Shown piece by piece: positions 1 through 5,936 of a stretch of 6,089 bases of DNA. Below the pieces are notes generated by a model, which was not told where the DNA came from, did not search any database, and saw only the letters and a list, made by a program, of their open reading frames with translations. This DNA is from an uncultured Desulfomonile sp. (GTDB lineage: Bacteria; Desulfobacterota; Desulfomonilia; Desulfomonilales; Desulfomonilaceae). Position numbers and translations under genes: made by a program. Within the stretch, counting starts at the first letter, position 1. Every line of letters starts with the position of its first letter. The DNA lies in assembly GCA_903920415.1 (NCBI GenBank), contig CAIXMD010000013.1, positions 1 to 6,089 of the forward strand, read 5' to 3'.

Positions 1-893
1 CCAGGCTCCACGCTAAGATGTGCTGCGATCATGTAATCCCTTGCCAACGGGTTGATACCATTTGCTATCAGTGCACCCGCCGTGGAGATGAAACCATCAA
101 TTACCACGGGCTTGCGCAATGATGCGGCTCCGAGGATCAAGCCTGCTATACCGCCGATCTCGAAGCCTCCGAGTTTCGCAAGCAAATCAACAGGATCTCC
201 CTGATGAGACTGATTTATTTGCAAGGATCTCTCAATTACTGAAATTTTGTGTCGGAAACTCGTATCGTCTAATCCGGTGCCACGGCCTGTGACTTCGGCG
301 GCAGAGTGTCTCGTAAACGAGGCGGTAATGGCGCTGCTCGGGGTAGTGTTTCCGATTCCCATTTCGCCGGTGCCGAATACATCGGTAGAGTCTGCCAGGT
401 CCAAAGCCACCTGAATACCTGCCTCAATAGATCTAATCGCCTCTTCCCGATTCATGGCGGGTCCCTGGGCAATGTTGCGTGTACCCGGAGCAATACGTTT
501 GGACAATACAAGTCCTGACTCAACGAGATCACTCAAGTCTCCAGCCACTCCCAGATCCACGACCACCACTTTCGAGCGTGTAGTCCGTGCGATCGCGTTT
601 ATTCCCGCACCACCGTTGATGAAGTTGCGGACCATCTGACACGTGACTTCCTGGGGGTATTTGCTTACTCCCTCAGCTGCAACCCCGTGGTCTCCAACCA
701 TTATTACAATCACTTTCTGTTCTGCCGGTGGCTTCATGGATCCAGTAATGCCGGCCATGTCCATCGCAAGATCCATGAGTCTGCCAAGGGCCCAAGACGG
801 CATGGTGAGCTGCTGGAGACGTGTCAATGCTTCCGAGCGAGCTTGTTGGTCCTGCGGCTGAATTTTGACAACGGTGTGTTCCAGTAGACTCAT
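1..893 (-). CDS. cobT: Nicotinate-nucleotide-dimethylbenzimidazole phosphoribosyltransferase (CobT), 3' end cut by the window
   Basis: CobT transfers phosphoribose from nicotinate mononucleotide to dimethylbenzimidazole or another lower-ligand base, giving the alpha-ribotide used in cytoplasmic cobamide nucleotide-loop assembly. The frame is open from the ATG at 893-891 to the window edge, giving 298 of the roughly 350 residues usual for the family. Visible family signatures are GDHGV (residues 67-71) followed by VSKYPQEVT, the Gly-rich GEMGIGNTTPSSA block (176-188), GRGTGLDD (203-210), GGFEIGG (242-248) and VVIDGFISTAGAL (263-275); the last visible residues, AHLSVEPG, match the segment just before the C-terminal active-site region. 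The catalytic Glu, which lies near the C-terminus in Salmonella CobT, is outside the window. The start codon directly follows the cobU stop (TGAATG on the minus strand), and an AAGGA-like stretch within the end of cobU can serve as its ribosome site, so translational coupling with cobU is likely. Identification is near certain; lower-ligand preference cannot be read from sequence. Confidence 0.97.
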   Translation of the reverse strand, partial: MSLLEHTVVKIQPQDQQARSEALTRLQQLTMPSWALGRLMDLAMDMAGITGSMKPPAEQKVIVIMVGDHGVAAEGVSKYPQEVTCQMVRNFINGGAGINAIARTTRSKVVVVDLGVAGDLSDLVESGLVLSKRIAPGTRNIAQGPAMNREEAIRSIEAGIQVALDLADSTDVFGTGEMGIGNTTPSSAITASFTRHSAAEVTGRGTGLDDTSFRHKISVIERSLQINQSHQGDPVDLLAKLGGFEIGGIAGLILGAASLRKPVVIDGFISTAGALIANGINPLARDYMIAAHLSVEP

Positions 894-1442
894 TCAGGTT
901 TTCCTTTTTTTCAGATCGACAGACTGCCCACAGGCGAGGAGTGTTACTTCATCGGCACCGTGAGCCATCGTTTGGTTGCATCTCCCAACCAGATCTCGAA
1001 AGAGACGGGATGCAGGGTTGTCTGGAATCACGCCCATCCCAACCTCGTTAGTGACAAAAATTATCGTTCCGTTGAGATCGGCACAGGTAGTAAGCAATTC
1101 CTCACACTTGCGGCTGATTTCGTCCTCATCTATTCGTATCAGCGATTGTTCCGCTCTATACATGAGGTTATTTACCCACAGCGTCAGACAGTCCACAATT
1201 CTCACATTGAATCCCAGTGTTTTACGCAGTGCAGCAGCTAGCTCAACAGGTTCTTCAATGGTTTGCCAGTCAAATCTCCTTCTTTCCTCACGGTGTTTTC
1301 GGATCCTCTCGTCCATCTCTTCGTCTATCAGAGGGCAAGTCGCGACAAAAGCCCGTGGACCATCTAAGGCTTCACCAGTCTTAGCTGCATATCGGCTTTT
1401 TCCACTTCGACTTCCGCCAGTGACGAGAATGATATAAGCCAT
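894..1442 (-). CDS. cobU: Adenosylcobinamide kinase / adenosylcobinamide-phosphate guanylyltransferase (CobU/CobP)
   Basis: This bifunctional cytoplasmic enzyme phosphorylates adenosylcobinamide and then adds GMP, making the AdoCbi-GDP that cobalamin synthase (CobS) joins to the CobT product. The 182-residue length is normal for the family. The N-terminal P-loop GGSRSGKS is at residues 9-16; the segment EEMDERIRKHREER (41-54) contains H50, which aligns with the His that carries GMP in Salmonella CobU (His46); a Walker B-like VDCLTLWVNNL lies at 83-93, and the invariant TNEVGMG at 131-137. The ATG at 1442 is the only credible start: an in-frame TAA lies 6 nt upstream and the P-loop begins at residue 9. 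Unusually, the preceding bases (TAACTCCAT) hold no Shine-Dalgarno sequence, and a terminator-like hairpin ends about 20 nt before the start codon. cobT follows with no gap. A third partner, cobS, may lie beyond position 1, but that is inference. Confidence 0.97.
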   Translation of the reverse strand: MAYIILVTGGSRSGKSRYAAKTGEALDGPRAFVATCPLIDEEMDERIRKHREERRRFDWQTIEEPVELAAALRKTLGFNVRIVDCLTLWVNNLMYRAEQSLIRIDEDEISRKCEELLTTCADLNGTIIFVTNEVGMGVIPDNPASRLFRDLVGRCNQTMAHGADEVTLLACGQSVDLKKRKT

Positions 1443-1452
1443 ATGGAGTTAC

Positions 1453-1501
1453 GCTGAACAAAAATCCCCGGGGCATGACCACGGGGATTCCAGGCTGAAC
1501 A
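1453..1501. repeat. 8-bp direct repeat (GCTGAACA) flanking the pre-cobU hairpin
   Basis: GCTGAACA occurs at 1453-1460 and again at 1494-1501 on the plus strand (TGTTCAGC on the coding strand), 41 bp apart and bracketing the hairpin symmetrically. The copies are exact. Such a short repeat can arise by chance; its symmetric placement is the only reason to record it. It could be a pair of protein or RNA contact sites, or the trace of a small insertion carrying the hairpin. Confidence 0.3.
1458..1489 (-). terminator. Probable intrinsic terminator after folD, or attenuator before cobU
   Basis: Read on the minus strand, AATCCCCG (1489-1482) pairs perfectly with CGGGGATT (1470-1463), an 8-bp GC-rich stem closing an 11-nt loop. 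The stem can be extended by two GC pairs if one A is bulged. It is followed by a short T run (TTTTTG, starting inside the stem), the usual layout of a rho-independent terminator. It lies 68 nt past the folD stop and only about 20 nt before the cobU start, so it could end folD transcripts or attenuate entry into cobU-cobT. The T tract is short (five T), which limits confidence. On the plus strand the trailing sequence is not T-rich, so it is not a convincing bidirectional terminator. Confidence 0.55.
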
Positions 1502-1557
1502 TGTCTACGTTATTGTCTAGCTGATCTGATCCTTACCAACCACAGTTTGCTACAAAA

Positions 1558-2433
1558 CTACTTCATAGTTTCTTTTGCCGCAGTAAGGGTATTCTTCATC
1601 AGCATCGCTATGGTCATGGGGCCTACGCCGCCTGGTACAGGCGTTATGGCTGCGGCCTTTTCTTTGACCTCATCAAAGGCAACGTCCCCCACAAGCTTGA
1701 AGCCCTTTTCTGTACCAGGGGCATCGACCCGGTTAATTCCTACATCGATCACAACTGCTCCATCTTTTACCATGTCTCCCTTTAGAAACTCGGGCACGCC
1801 CATTGCTGCTATGATTATGTCCGCAGAAGCGCAGCGTTCTTTGAGATTTTTTGTTTTTGTGTGGCACACGGTAACAGTAGCGTTCATGTTACGCTGATCG
1901 AGCATGTTTGAAAGAGGGCGTCCCACGATATTACTTCGTCCCAAAATGACTACATCCTTGCCTGAAGTCTCGAATCCGCCTCTCTTGATGAGTTCTATTA
2001 CTCCAGCAGGAGTGCAGGGGAGGAAACGCACTTCGCCTATGCTTATCAGACCCACATTAAAAGGATGAAAGCAGTCAACGTCTTTTTCGGGAAGAATCGA
2101 GCGAAGAATCTTGGTTTCGGGAATATGCTTGGGTAGTGGAAGCTGACACAGTATTCCGTGAACGGACTTGTCTTTGTTGTACCCGTCAATCACTTGCAGT
2201 AGTTCTTCGGTCGTGGTTTCCGCCGGCAGCCTGGATTCAAGGGAGGTGATCCCAATGTATTCACAGGACTTTTTCTTGTTGCTCACGTAAACCCTTGATG
2301 CCGGATCCTCTCCCACCAATATTACCGCGAGGCACGGTTGCAATCCCTGGGCCTTAAGTTTGACCACCTCTTCTTTCATCTCGTCTTTGAGTTGCTGTGA
2401 AACTTCATTTCCGCTTATGATTTTAGCCGACAT
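1558..2433 (-). CDS. folD: Bifunctional methylenetetrahydrofolate dehydrogenase / methenyltetrahydrofolate cyclohydrolase (FolD)
   Basis: FolD catalyses the NAD(P)-dependent oxidation of 5,10-methylene-THF to 5,10-methenyl-THF and its hydrolysis to 10-formyl-THF. Both steps are reversible, and they run reductively in the methyl branch of the acetyl-CoA pathway. At 291 residues it is full length. The N-terminal catalytic domain shows YVSNKKKSCEYIGI from residue 49, with K53 aligning to the catalytic Lys (E. coli K54), QLPLPKH at 97-103 (Q97) and DVDCFHPFNVG at 118-128 (D120). The Rossmann domain carries GRSNIVGRP (165-173), and the family C-terminal signature PGGVGPMT is at 267-274. Residue 121 is Cys where the family nearly always has Gly (DVDGFHP). 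The ATG at 2433 sits behind an excellent Shine-Dalgarno sequence. A 197 bp spacer separates it from the cooC-like gene, so it may have its own promoter. Cofactor choice (NAD or NADP) cannot be told reliably from sequence alone. Confidence 0.98.
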   Translation of the reverse strand: MSAKIISGNEVSQQLKDEMKEEVVKLKAQGLQPCLAVILVGEDPASRVYVSNKKKSCEYIGITSLESRLPAETTTEELLQVIDGYNKDKSVHGILCQLPLPKHIPETKILRSILPEKDVDCFHPFNVGLISIGEVRFLPCTPAGVIELIKRGGFETSGKDVVILGRSNIVGRPLSNMLDQRNMNATVTVCHTKTKNLKERCASADIIIAAMGVPEFLKGDMVKDGAVVIDVGINRVDAPGTEKGFKLVGDVAFDEVKEKAAAITPVPGGVGPMTIAMLMKNTLTAAKETMK

Positions 2434-2437
2434 GCAA

Positions 2438-2447
2438 TCCTCCTCCT
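2438..2447 (-). promoter_or_regulatory. Strong Shine-Dalgarno sequence of folD
   Basis: The coding strand reads AGGAGGAGGA, ending four bases before the folD ATG (ATTGC lies between the last G and the ATG). It contains two overlapping near-perfect matches to the anti-Shine-Dalgarno complement, far stronger than any other ribosome site in the window. It fixes the folD start and suggests efficient translation relative to cobU, which has none. Confidence 0.7.
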
Positions 2448-2479
2448 GAACCTTATTAGAACATTATGTTTGAGCGTTG

Positions 2480-2500
2480 GCCGGGAAGTACATCCCTGGC
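2480..2500 (-). other. Small hairpin in the folD leader
   Basis: On the minus strand GCC-A-GGGA (2500-2493) pairs with TCCC-GGC (2486-2480), a 7-bp GC-rich stem with one bulged A and a 6-nt loop. No T run follows, so it is not an intrinsic terminator. It ends about 46 nt before the folD start and would be part of the folD leader or the cooC-folD intercistronic RNA. It could be an mRNA-stability element; no known class is recognised. Confidence 0.3.
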
Positions 2501-2522
2501 GAAAGACAGTCGCGAACCTCTA

Positions 2523-2534
2523 TTATTGCAATAA
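2523..2534. promoter_or_regulatory. 12-bp perfect palindrome upstream of folD, possible operator
   Basis: TTATTGCAATAA is identical to its own reverse complement. It lies in the 197 bp between the cooC-like gene and folD, about 90 bp upstream of the folD start. Perfect even-spaced AT-rich palindromes of this size are typical of sites for dimeric helix-turn-helix regulators. I do not recognise it as the site of a named regulator, and no second copy turned up elsewhere by eye. Chance occurrence in an AT-rich spacer is possible. Confidence 0.25.
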
Positions 2535-2630
2535 AGTCTGTTAAATTCCAGAGCCGACTGATTATGAACAGTAGACCTATACATATCCCTAGGCATGGGA
2601 CTGCATTTCCCCAGAGCGGTCAGATAGTTC

Positions 2631-3398
2631 TCAAGCTGCTTCTGCTTCGAGCGCTGCTGCAATCTTTTCCACGGCTTCATGGATCACGGGATCATCCAGT
2701 GATGGGGGCCTACCTTGAAGGTCAGCCGCTGCTATCTCCTCAGAGAACGGCAGTATTCCTATTAGTGGAATACCGTCCAAGTTATTCCGAAGGAATTCCT
2801 CTTCCTTGATATTACGAACCTTACTCCCAACTGCTACAACTCTATGAAGACCGATATCTCTGGTGAGTTCCCTAACTTTGGCCGCAGTTTCGATGCTTCT
2901 TCGACCCGGTTCTACCACTATGACAAGCCGGTCCACCCCTTGAGCAGTGCCGCGTCCGAGATGCTCGATACCTGCCTCCATGTCCATAACAACCAAATCT
3001 TTTTGGTAGAGGACCAAGTGGCTTATTAGAGCCTTAAGAAGGACGCTCTCAGGACAGATGCATCCTCCACCGCCTTTCTTGACCGTACCCATGAGCAAAA
3101 GTCGAACCCCATCCTTTTCCTTTCCCAGGGACTCGGGAAGGTCGTCAACTCGTGGATTCATCTTGAAAAAACCACCAACGGTTCCCGGTTTAGTGCCGGT
3201 TCGTTCGTGGATGAGTTCCTCCATCTTGGCAATCGGTGTTATCTCAGTCGTATCTATTCCAAGCGCAGAGCCTAGATTAGCATCTGGGTCCGCATCCACC
3301 GCCAATACCCTGAAACCTTTTCTCGCCCAATATCGGGCCAGGAGGCTACTCAAGGTTGTCTTGCCGACCCCACCTTTTCCGGATATGGCTATTTTCAT
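2631..3398 (-). CDS. cooC: CO dehydrogenase nickel-insertion accessory ATPase (CooC/AcsF family)
   Basis: CooC-type proteins are cytoplasmic MinD/SIMIBI-class ATPases that bind Ni(II) at a dimer interface and help load it into the C-cluster of CO dehydrogenase; the AcsF branch serves the CODH/acetyl-CoA synthase enzyme. The 255 residues match the usual length. Visible are the deviant Walker A GKGGVGKTT (7-15), Walker A' DADPDAN (35-41), the family hallmark GGGGCICPE (109-117), whose C113 and C115 form the metal-binding CxC, and the switch II/Walker B block DMEAGIEHLGRGT (139-151), which separates CooC from MinD and NifH. The ATG at 3398 follows AAGGAAATTGAT, an acceptable ribosome site; the in-frame codon just upstream is a stop (TGA). 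It follows the DUF3786 gene by 73 bp, and no CODH subunit gene is in the window. The CxC and AGIEHLGRGT features make a ParA- or Mrp-type role unlikely; CooC cannot be separated from AcsF without a tree. Confidence 0.94.
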   Translation of the reverse strand: MKIAISGKGGVGKTTLSSLLARYWARKGFRVLAVDADPDANLGSALGIDTTEITPIAKMEELIHERTGTKPGTVGGFFKMNPRVDDLPESLGKEKDGVRLLLMGTVKKGGGGCICPESVLLKALISHLVLYQKDLVVMDMEAGIEHLGRGTAQGVDRLVIVVEPGRRSIETAAKVRELTRDIGLHRVVAVGSKVRNIKEEEFLRNNLDGIPLIGILPFSEEIAAADLQGRPPSLDDPVIHEAVEKIAAALEAEAA

Positions 3399-3471
3399 AT
3401 CAATTTCCTTCCCAGTTCATTAAATCAAATGGACATACTATTATTATGCACTTGGCAGATAGAACGGAAGG

Positions 3472-4116
3472 TTACCCGCGTGCGGCCTTCAGTAATTCCA
3501 GTACTGCCATCTGGCCGGCCACCGCCATATCCTCGGCACTGAAAAACAGGTCTGCGGTTTCGTCGAAAAGGACACTCGCTTCCGGAGGGAATTCTTCATC
3601 TCCCTTCCATAGAATACACGTGATAGGCATACAAGGAAAATAAGAGAGTTCCACAGCAGCGTCACCGGTCTGAATAGCTTTACCGTTCAGTTTTGTGCCT
3701 GCCTTAGCCATGAAACCCGGATCATTTCCAAACATGCTAATCAGAATATCCCTTGTCCTCCTGTTAAACGCCGGCTCATAAAAGTGACCATCTTTAAACT
3801 CACGAAAATGCTTCAGGCGACCGGAAGGCAACCTGCCGTCAGCGTTGTTCAAGTAATGAAGAGTAAGAATGGCGAGCCAGATCGGCGCTTCTTCTTCCGT
3901 GTCCTTGATCGAGAACCGGGAGATATCGATATTAAAAATAATTTCTCTGTCGAGATGAGGAATAATAACAGAACGTCCGACCATTCTCGCGCCTGCTTTC
4001 TCTGCCACACGTCCTGGATCTTTACGACCGAAAATCTCCAAGCCGAACCTGAGAGCCTGCTCGTAATTGTCCTGCTTCGGAAGTTCTGGACGAGAAAGAT
4101 CTTTAATGTTGAGCAT
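3472..4116 (-). CDS. DUF3786 domain protein of unknown function, linked to acetyl-CoA pathway genes
   Basis: The 214-residue soluble protein resembles the DUF3786 family over most of its length; the family has no established function that I know of. Matching features are LTLHYLNNADG with a following GRLKHFREFKDGHFYEPAF (residues about 85-117), then the acidic C-terminal block WKGDEEFPPEASVLFDETAD (170-189) and SAEDMAV (193-199), the most conserved part of the family. No signal peptide, membrane segment, P-loop or FeS ferredoxin motif is visible. Only two cysteines occur (C162 and C167, in FPCMPITC), which with the many Asp, Glu and His residues could make a metal site, but that is speculation. 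Some family members carry an added iron-sulfur domain; this one does not. It starts 15 bp after the serA stop, behind a GGGAAG stretch, and precedes the cooC-like gene in the same direction, so cotranscription is likely. From context I infer a role in CODH/ACS or corrinoid-protein maturation. Confidence 0.88.
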   Translation of the reverse strand: MLNIKDLSRPELPKQDNYEQALRFGLEIFGRKDPGRVAEKAGARMVGRSVIIPHLDREIIFNIDISRFSIKDTEEEAPIWLAILTLHYLNNADGRLPSGRLKHFREFKDGHFYEPAFNRRTRDILISMFGNDPGFMAKAGTKLNGKAIQTGDAAVELSYFPCMPITCILWKGDEEFPPEASVLFDETADLFFSAEDMAVAGQMAVLELLKAARG

Positions 4117-4131
4117 GTCTTCCCGGCCCGC

Positions 4132-5712
4132 CTATATTGTCAGTCGTCGGACCGAAACAACGTGATCCAGTGCCAGAAGGTCGTCGAGAGCCGTCTGATC
4201 CGCCCGCACGTCCGTATTGAGGAACAGAAGCGCCTCCCCCCCCTGTGTCTGACGTGCAAATTGGAAGTGGGAAATGTTGATTCCTCTTGCGCCGAGGGTC
4301 GTTCCAACTTTCCCAATAACTCCTAGCTTGTCTACTGCATGAATAAGAAGGAGTTCTCCTGACAGGTCAAATTCCCCTCTAAAAGAGCCGTATCGTATCA
4401 TTCTTGGTTCCGAGCGTCCAAAAAGCGTACCCTCAACAACGTGTTCCTTGTCCTCGGTAACTACTTTATAGCGTAGCAAAGACAGGAAATTCTCGCTCTT
4501 ACTAACCCTGGTCTCAGATAATATGATGCCTCTTTCTTCAGCCACCATAGGAGCGTTCACCTGGTTGACGTCCTCTCGCATAATGGGAGTCAAAAAACCA
4601 GTGAGAAACGACGTAGTGATTGGTTTCAACTCCATGTCTATAACTGCCCCGGAGTATTGAGCTTCCACACTCTTGATACCGGCTTGAATAGTCTGGCCGA
4701 GAAATAATCCGAGACGCTGGGACAGATCAAGATAAGGTTTAAGATTCTCAAGGGCTTCCCCGGAAACGGCAGGGGCATTGACGGCGTTCCGAATAGTCCC
4801 GTAAAGCAGATAGTCTCTTATTTGAGCGGCTATCGCTATGGCTACATTATCTTGAGCCTCTTGTGTCGAAGCTCCCAAATGGGGCGTACAAATTACGTGA
4901 TCAAGTCCGATTAGTCTGGTCTTACCCGGGGGTTCTACCAAATAAACGTCCAGTGCTGCTCCTGCAACTTTGCCTGATTCTATGGCGTCAGCAAGATCTT
5001 CCTCATTGACCACAGGACCTCGTGAGCAATTGATTATACGGACACCATCTCGCATCTTTCCTATATTCTTGGCATTTATGAGACCTCTCGTCTCATCGGT
5101 AAGAGGAACATGCAGTGTTATGAAATCAGCCTCTTTAAAGACCTCATCGAGTGAACCCAGACGTATCCCCATCTGCTTTGCCTGATCCTCCGAGAGGAAT
5201 GGATCGTAAGCTATTACCTGCATTCCCAACCCAATAGCCCGGTCAGAAACAACGGACCCAATTTTTCCCAGTCCAATTACGCCCAGGGTCTTGTTAAATA
5301 CTTCGGTTCCTGAGAACTTTTTCTTCTCCCATTTCCCCTGTTTCATCGAATAGTCAGCCTGGGGAATATTTCTTGCCAAGGACATCAGCATGGACAGAGA
5401 GTGTTCCGCAGTGGTGACCGTATTTCCTCCCGGTGTGTTCATGACCACTATGCCTCTTTTGGAGGCTGCTGGGATGTTAACATTGTCGAGGCCCGTACCT
5501 GCCCTGCCGACAACCTTCAGTTTATTGGCAACGGCAATGACATCTTCCGTAACCTTGGTGGCGCCCCTTATAGCCAACCCGTGATAGTCGCAGATAATCT
5601 CTTTGAGTTCCTCTGGGGTCAGGCCTACCTTAACATCAACATCGATTCCTTCCGCTTCGCGGAAAATCTGGATACCCAATTCAGAAAGATTGTCCAAGGC
5701 AAGGACTTTCAT
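4132..5712 (-). CDS. serA: D-3-phosphoglycerate dehydrogenase (SerA), long form with ASB and ACT domains
   Basis: SerA oxidises 3-phosphoglycerate to 3-phosphohydroxypyruvate with NAD, the first step of serine synthesis in the cytoplasm. The 526 residues match the long (Mycobacterium-like) form. The substrate-binding domain includes AIRGATKVTED (47-57) and GRAGTGLDNVN (69-79); the Rossmann fold has GLGKIG (147-152), with D170 at the end of the second strand favouring NAD. The catalytic trio is R231 (in CSRGPVVNEEDL), E260 (in ALDVYLVEPP) and H278 (in TPHLGAST). Residues about 320-445 form the allosteric substrate-binding domain, and about 454-526 the ACT domain (LLLIHAVDKLGVIGKVGTTL), the usual site of serine feedback inhibition. 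The ATG at 5712 is preceded by AAAGGAGA at good spacing. A 224 bp leader with a candidate promoter lies upstream, and the DUF3786 gene follows after 15 bp. No serC or serB is in the window. Confidence 0.98.
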   Translation of the reverse strand: MKVLALDNLSELGIQIFREAEGIDVDVKVGLTPEELKEIICDYHGLAIRGATKVTEDVIAVANKLKVVGRAGTGLDNVNIPAASKRGIVVMNTPGGNTVTTAEHSLSMLMSLARNIPQADYSMKQGKWEKKKFSGTEVFNKTLGVIGLGKIGSVVSDRAIGLGMQVIAYDPFLSEDQAKQMGIRLGSLDEVFKEADFITLHVPLTDETRGLINAKNIGKMRDGVRIINCSRGPVVNEEDLADAIESGKVAGAALDVYLVEPPGKTRLIGLDHVICTPHLGASTQEAQDNVAIAIAAQIRDYLLYGTIRNAVNAPAVSGEALENLKPYLDLSQRLGLFLGQTIQAGIKSVEAQYSGAVIDMELKPITTSFLTGFLTPIMREDVNQVNAPMVAEERGIILSETRVSKSENFLSLLRYKVVTEDKEHVVEGTLFGRSEPRMIRYGSFRGEFDLSGELLLIHAVDKLGVIGKVGTTLGARGINISHFQFARQTQGGEALLFLNTDVRADQTALDDLLALDHVVSVRRLTI

Positions 5713-5902
5713 GTTGACTTTCTCCTTTGTTTAAGAGGCCATGAAAGGCATATCCTGTGTTCCATCCTCAACCATTTTTGGAGGGCTTCCCGTTGTCCGT
5801 GCGACTAGAAACACGGAAAATGCCCTTCCGATCGGTTCCCCCATTTTCTCAGAATGCTTCTCTAGCAGATAATATGACAGTCTTATAGTTTAGAATTTAT
5901 AT
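5713..5902 (-). other. Leader of serA with a foldable segment
   Basis: This non-coding stretch would form a 5' untranslated region of up to about 185 nt. Its central part can fold: TCCGTG (5796-5801) pairs with CACGGA (5812-5817), a perfect 6-bp stem with a 10-nt loop, nested inside GGAGGGC (5780-5786) pairing with GCCCTTCC (5822-5829) with one bulge. The two stems are separated by an asymmetric internal loop. No T run follows, so it is not a plain terminator. I do not recognise a known riboswitch class or a T-box. The Shine-Dalgarno sequence AAAGGAGA (about 5721-5728) is left unpaired in this fold. A 37-residue frame from 5844 to 5731 exists within it but has no ribosome site. Confidence 0.3.
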
Positions 5903-5931
5903 TTTTTAACAGGACGTAGATCGAATGTCAA
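5903..5931 (-). promoter_or_regulatory. Candidate sigma70-type promoter for serA
   Basis: On the minus strand a perfect TTGACA (5931-5926) is followed after 17 nt by TAAAAA (5908-5903), four of six matches to the -10 consensus. A closer -10 match, TATAAA, lies just beyond (5901-5896), but at 24 nt the spacing is too long. The region is AT-rich, and the -35 box begins 5 nt after the stop codon of the preceding frame, a natural position for the promoter of the serA cluster. Transcription would begin near 5896. The weak -10 box keeps confidence modest. Confidence 0.4.
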
Positions 5932-5936
5932 GAATG

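Noticed and set aside
306..887. Several overlapping plus-strand frames of 60 to 72 codons across the first 0.9 kb.
   Set aside because: The minus strand of this whole stretch is continuously coding for CobT with all expected family motifs.
976..1437. A 153-codon plus-strand frame antisense to cobU.
   Set aside because: cobU is certain on the other strand; the Ser- and Arg-rich product is typical of antisense shadow translation.
1443..1557. Cobalamin riboswitch between folD and cobU.
   Set aside because: Only a faint B12-box-like stretch is present; the remaining conserved blocks are not seen and the spacer is about half the length of a full aptamer plus expression platform. Kept only as a test to run.
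2456..2680. A 74-residue minus-strand frame bridging the end of the cooC-like gene and the spacer before folD.
   Set aside because: It overlaps the 3' end of the cooC-like gene in another frame, has no ribosome site, and its Arg-, Gln- and Asn-rich composition matches no family; the overlap part is a shadow of cooC.
3784..4326. A 180-codon plus-strand frame antisense to the DUF3786 gene and the end of serA.
   Set aside because: It spans two well-supported genes on the opposite strand and the gap between them, with no recognisable domain or ribosome site.
5731..5844. A 37-residue leader frame (MGEPIGRAFSVFL...) ending 18 nt before the serA start codon.
   Set aside because: No Shine-Dalgarno sequence precedes its ATG, it lacks the run of serine or regulatory codons expected of an attenuator leader peptide, and a frame of this length is common by chance.
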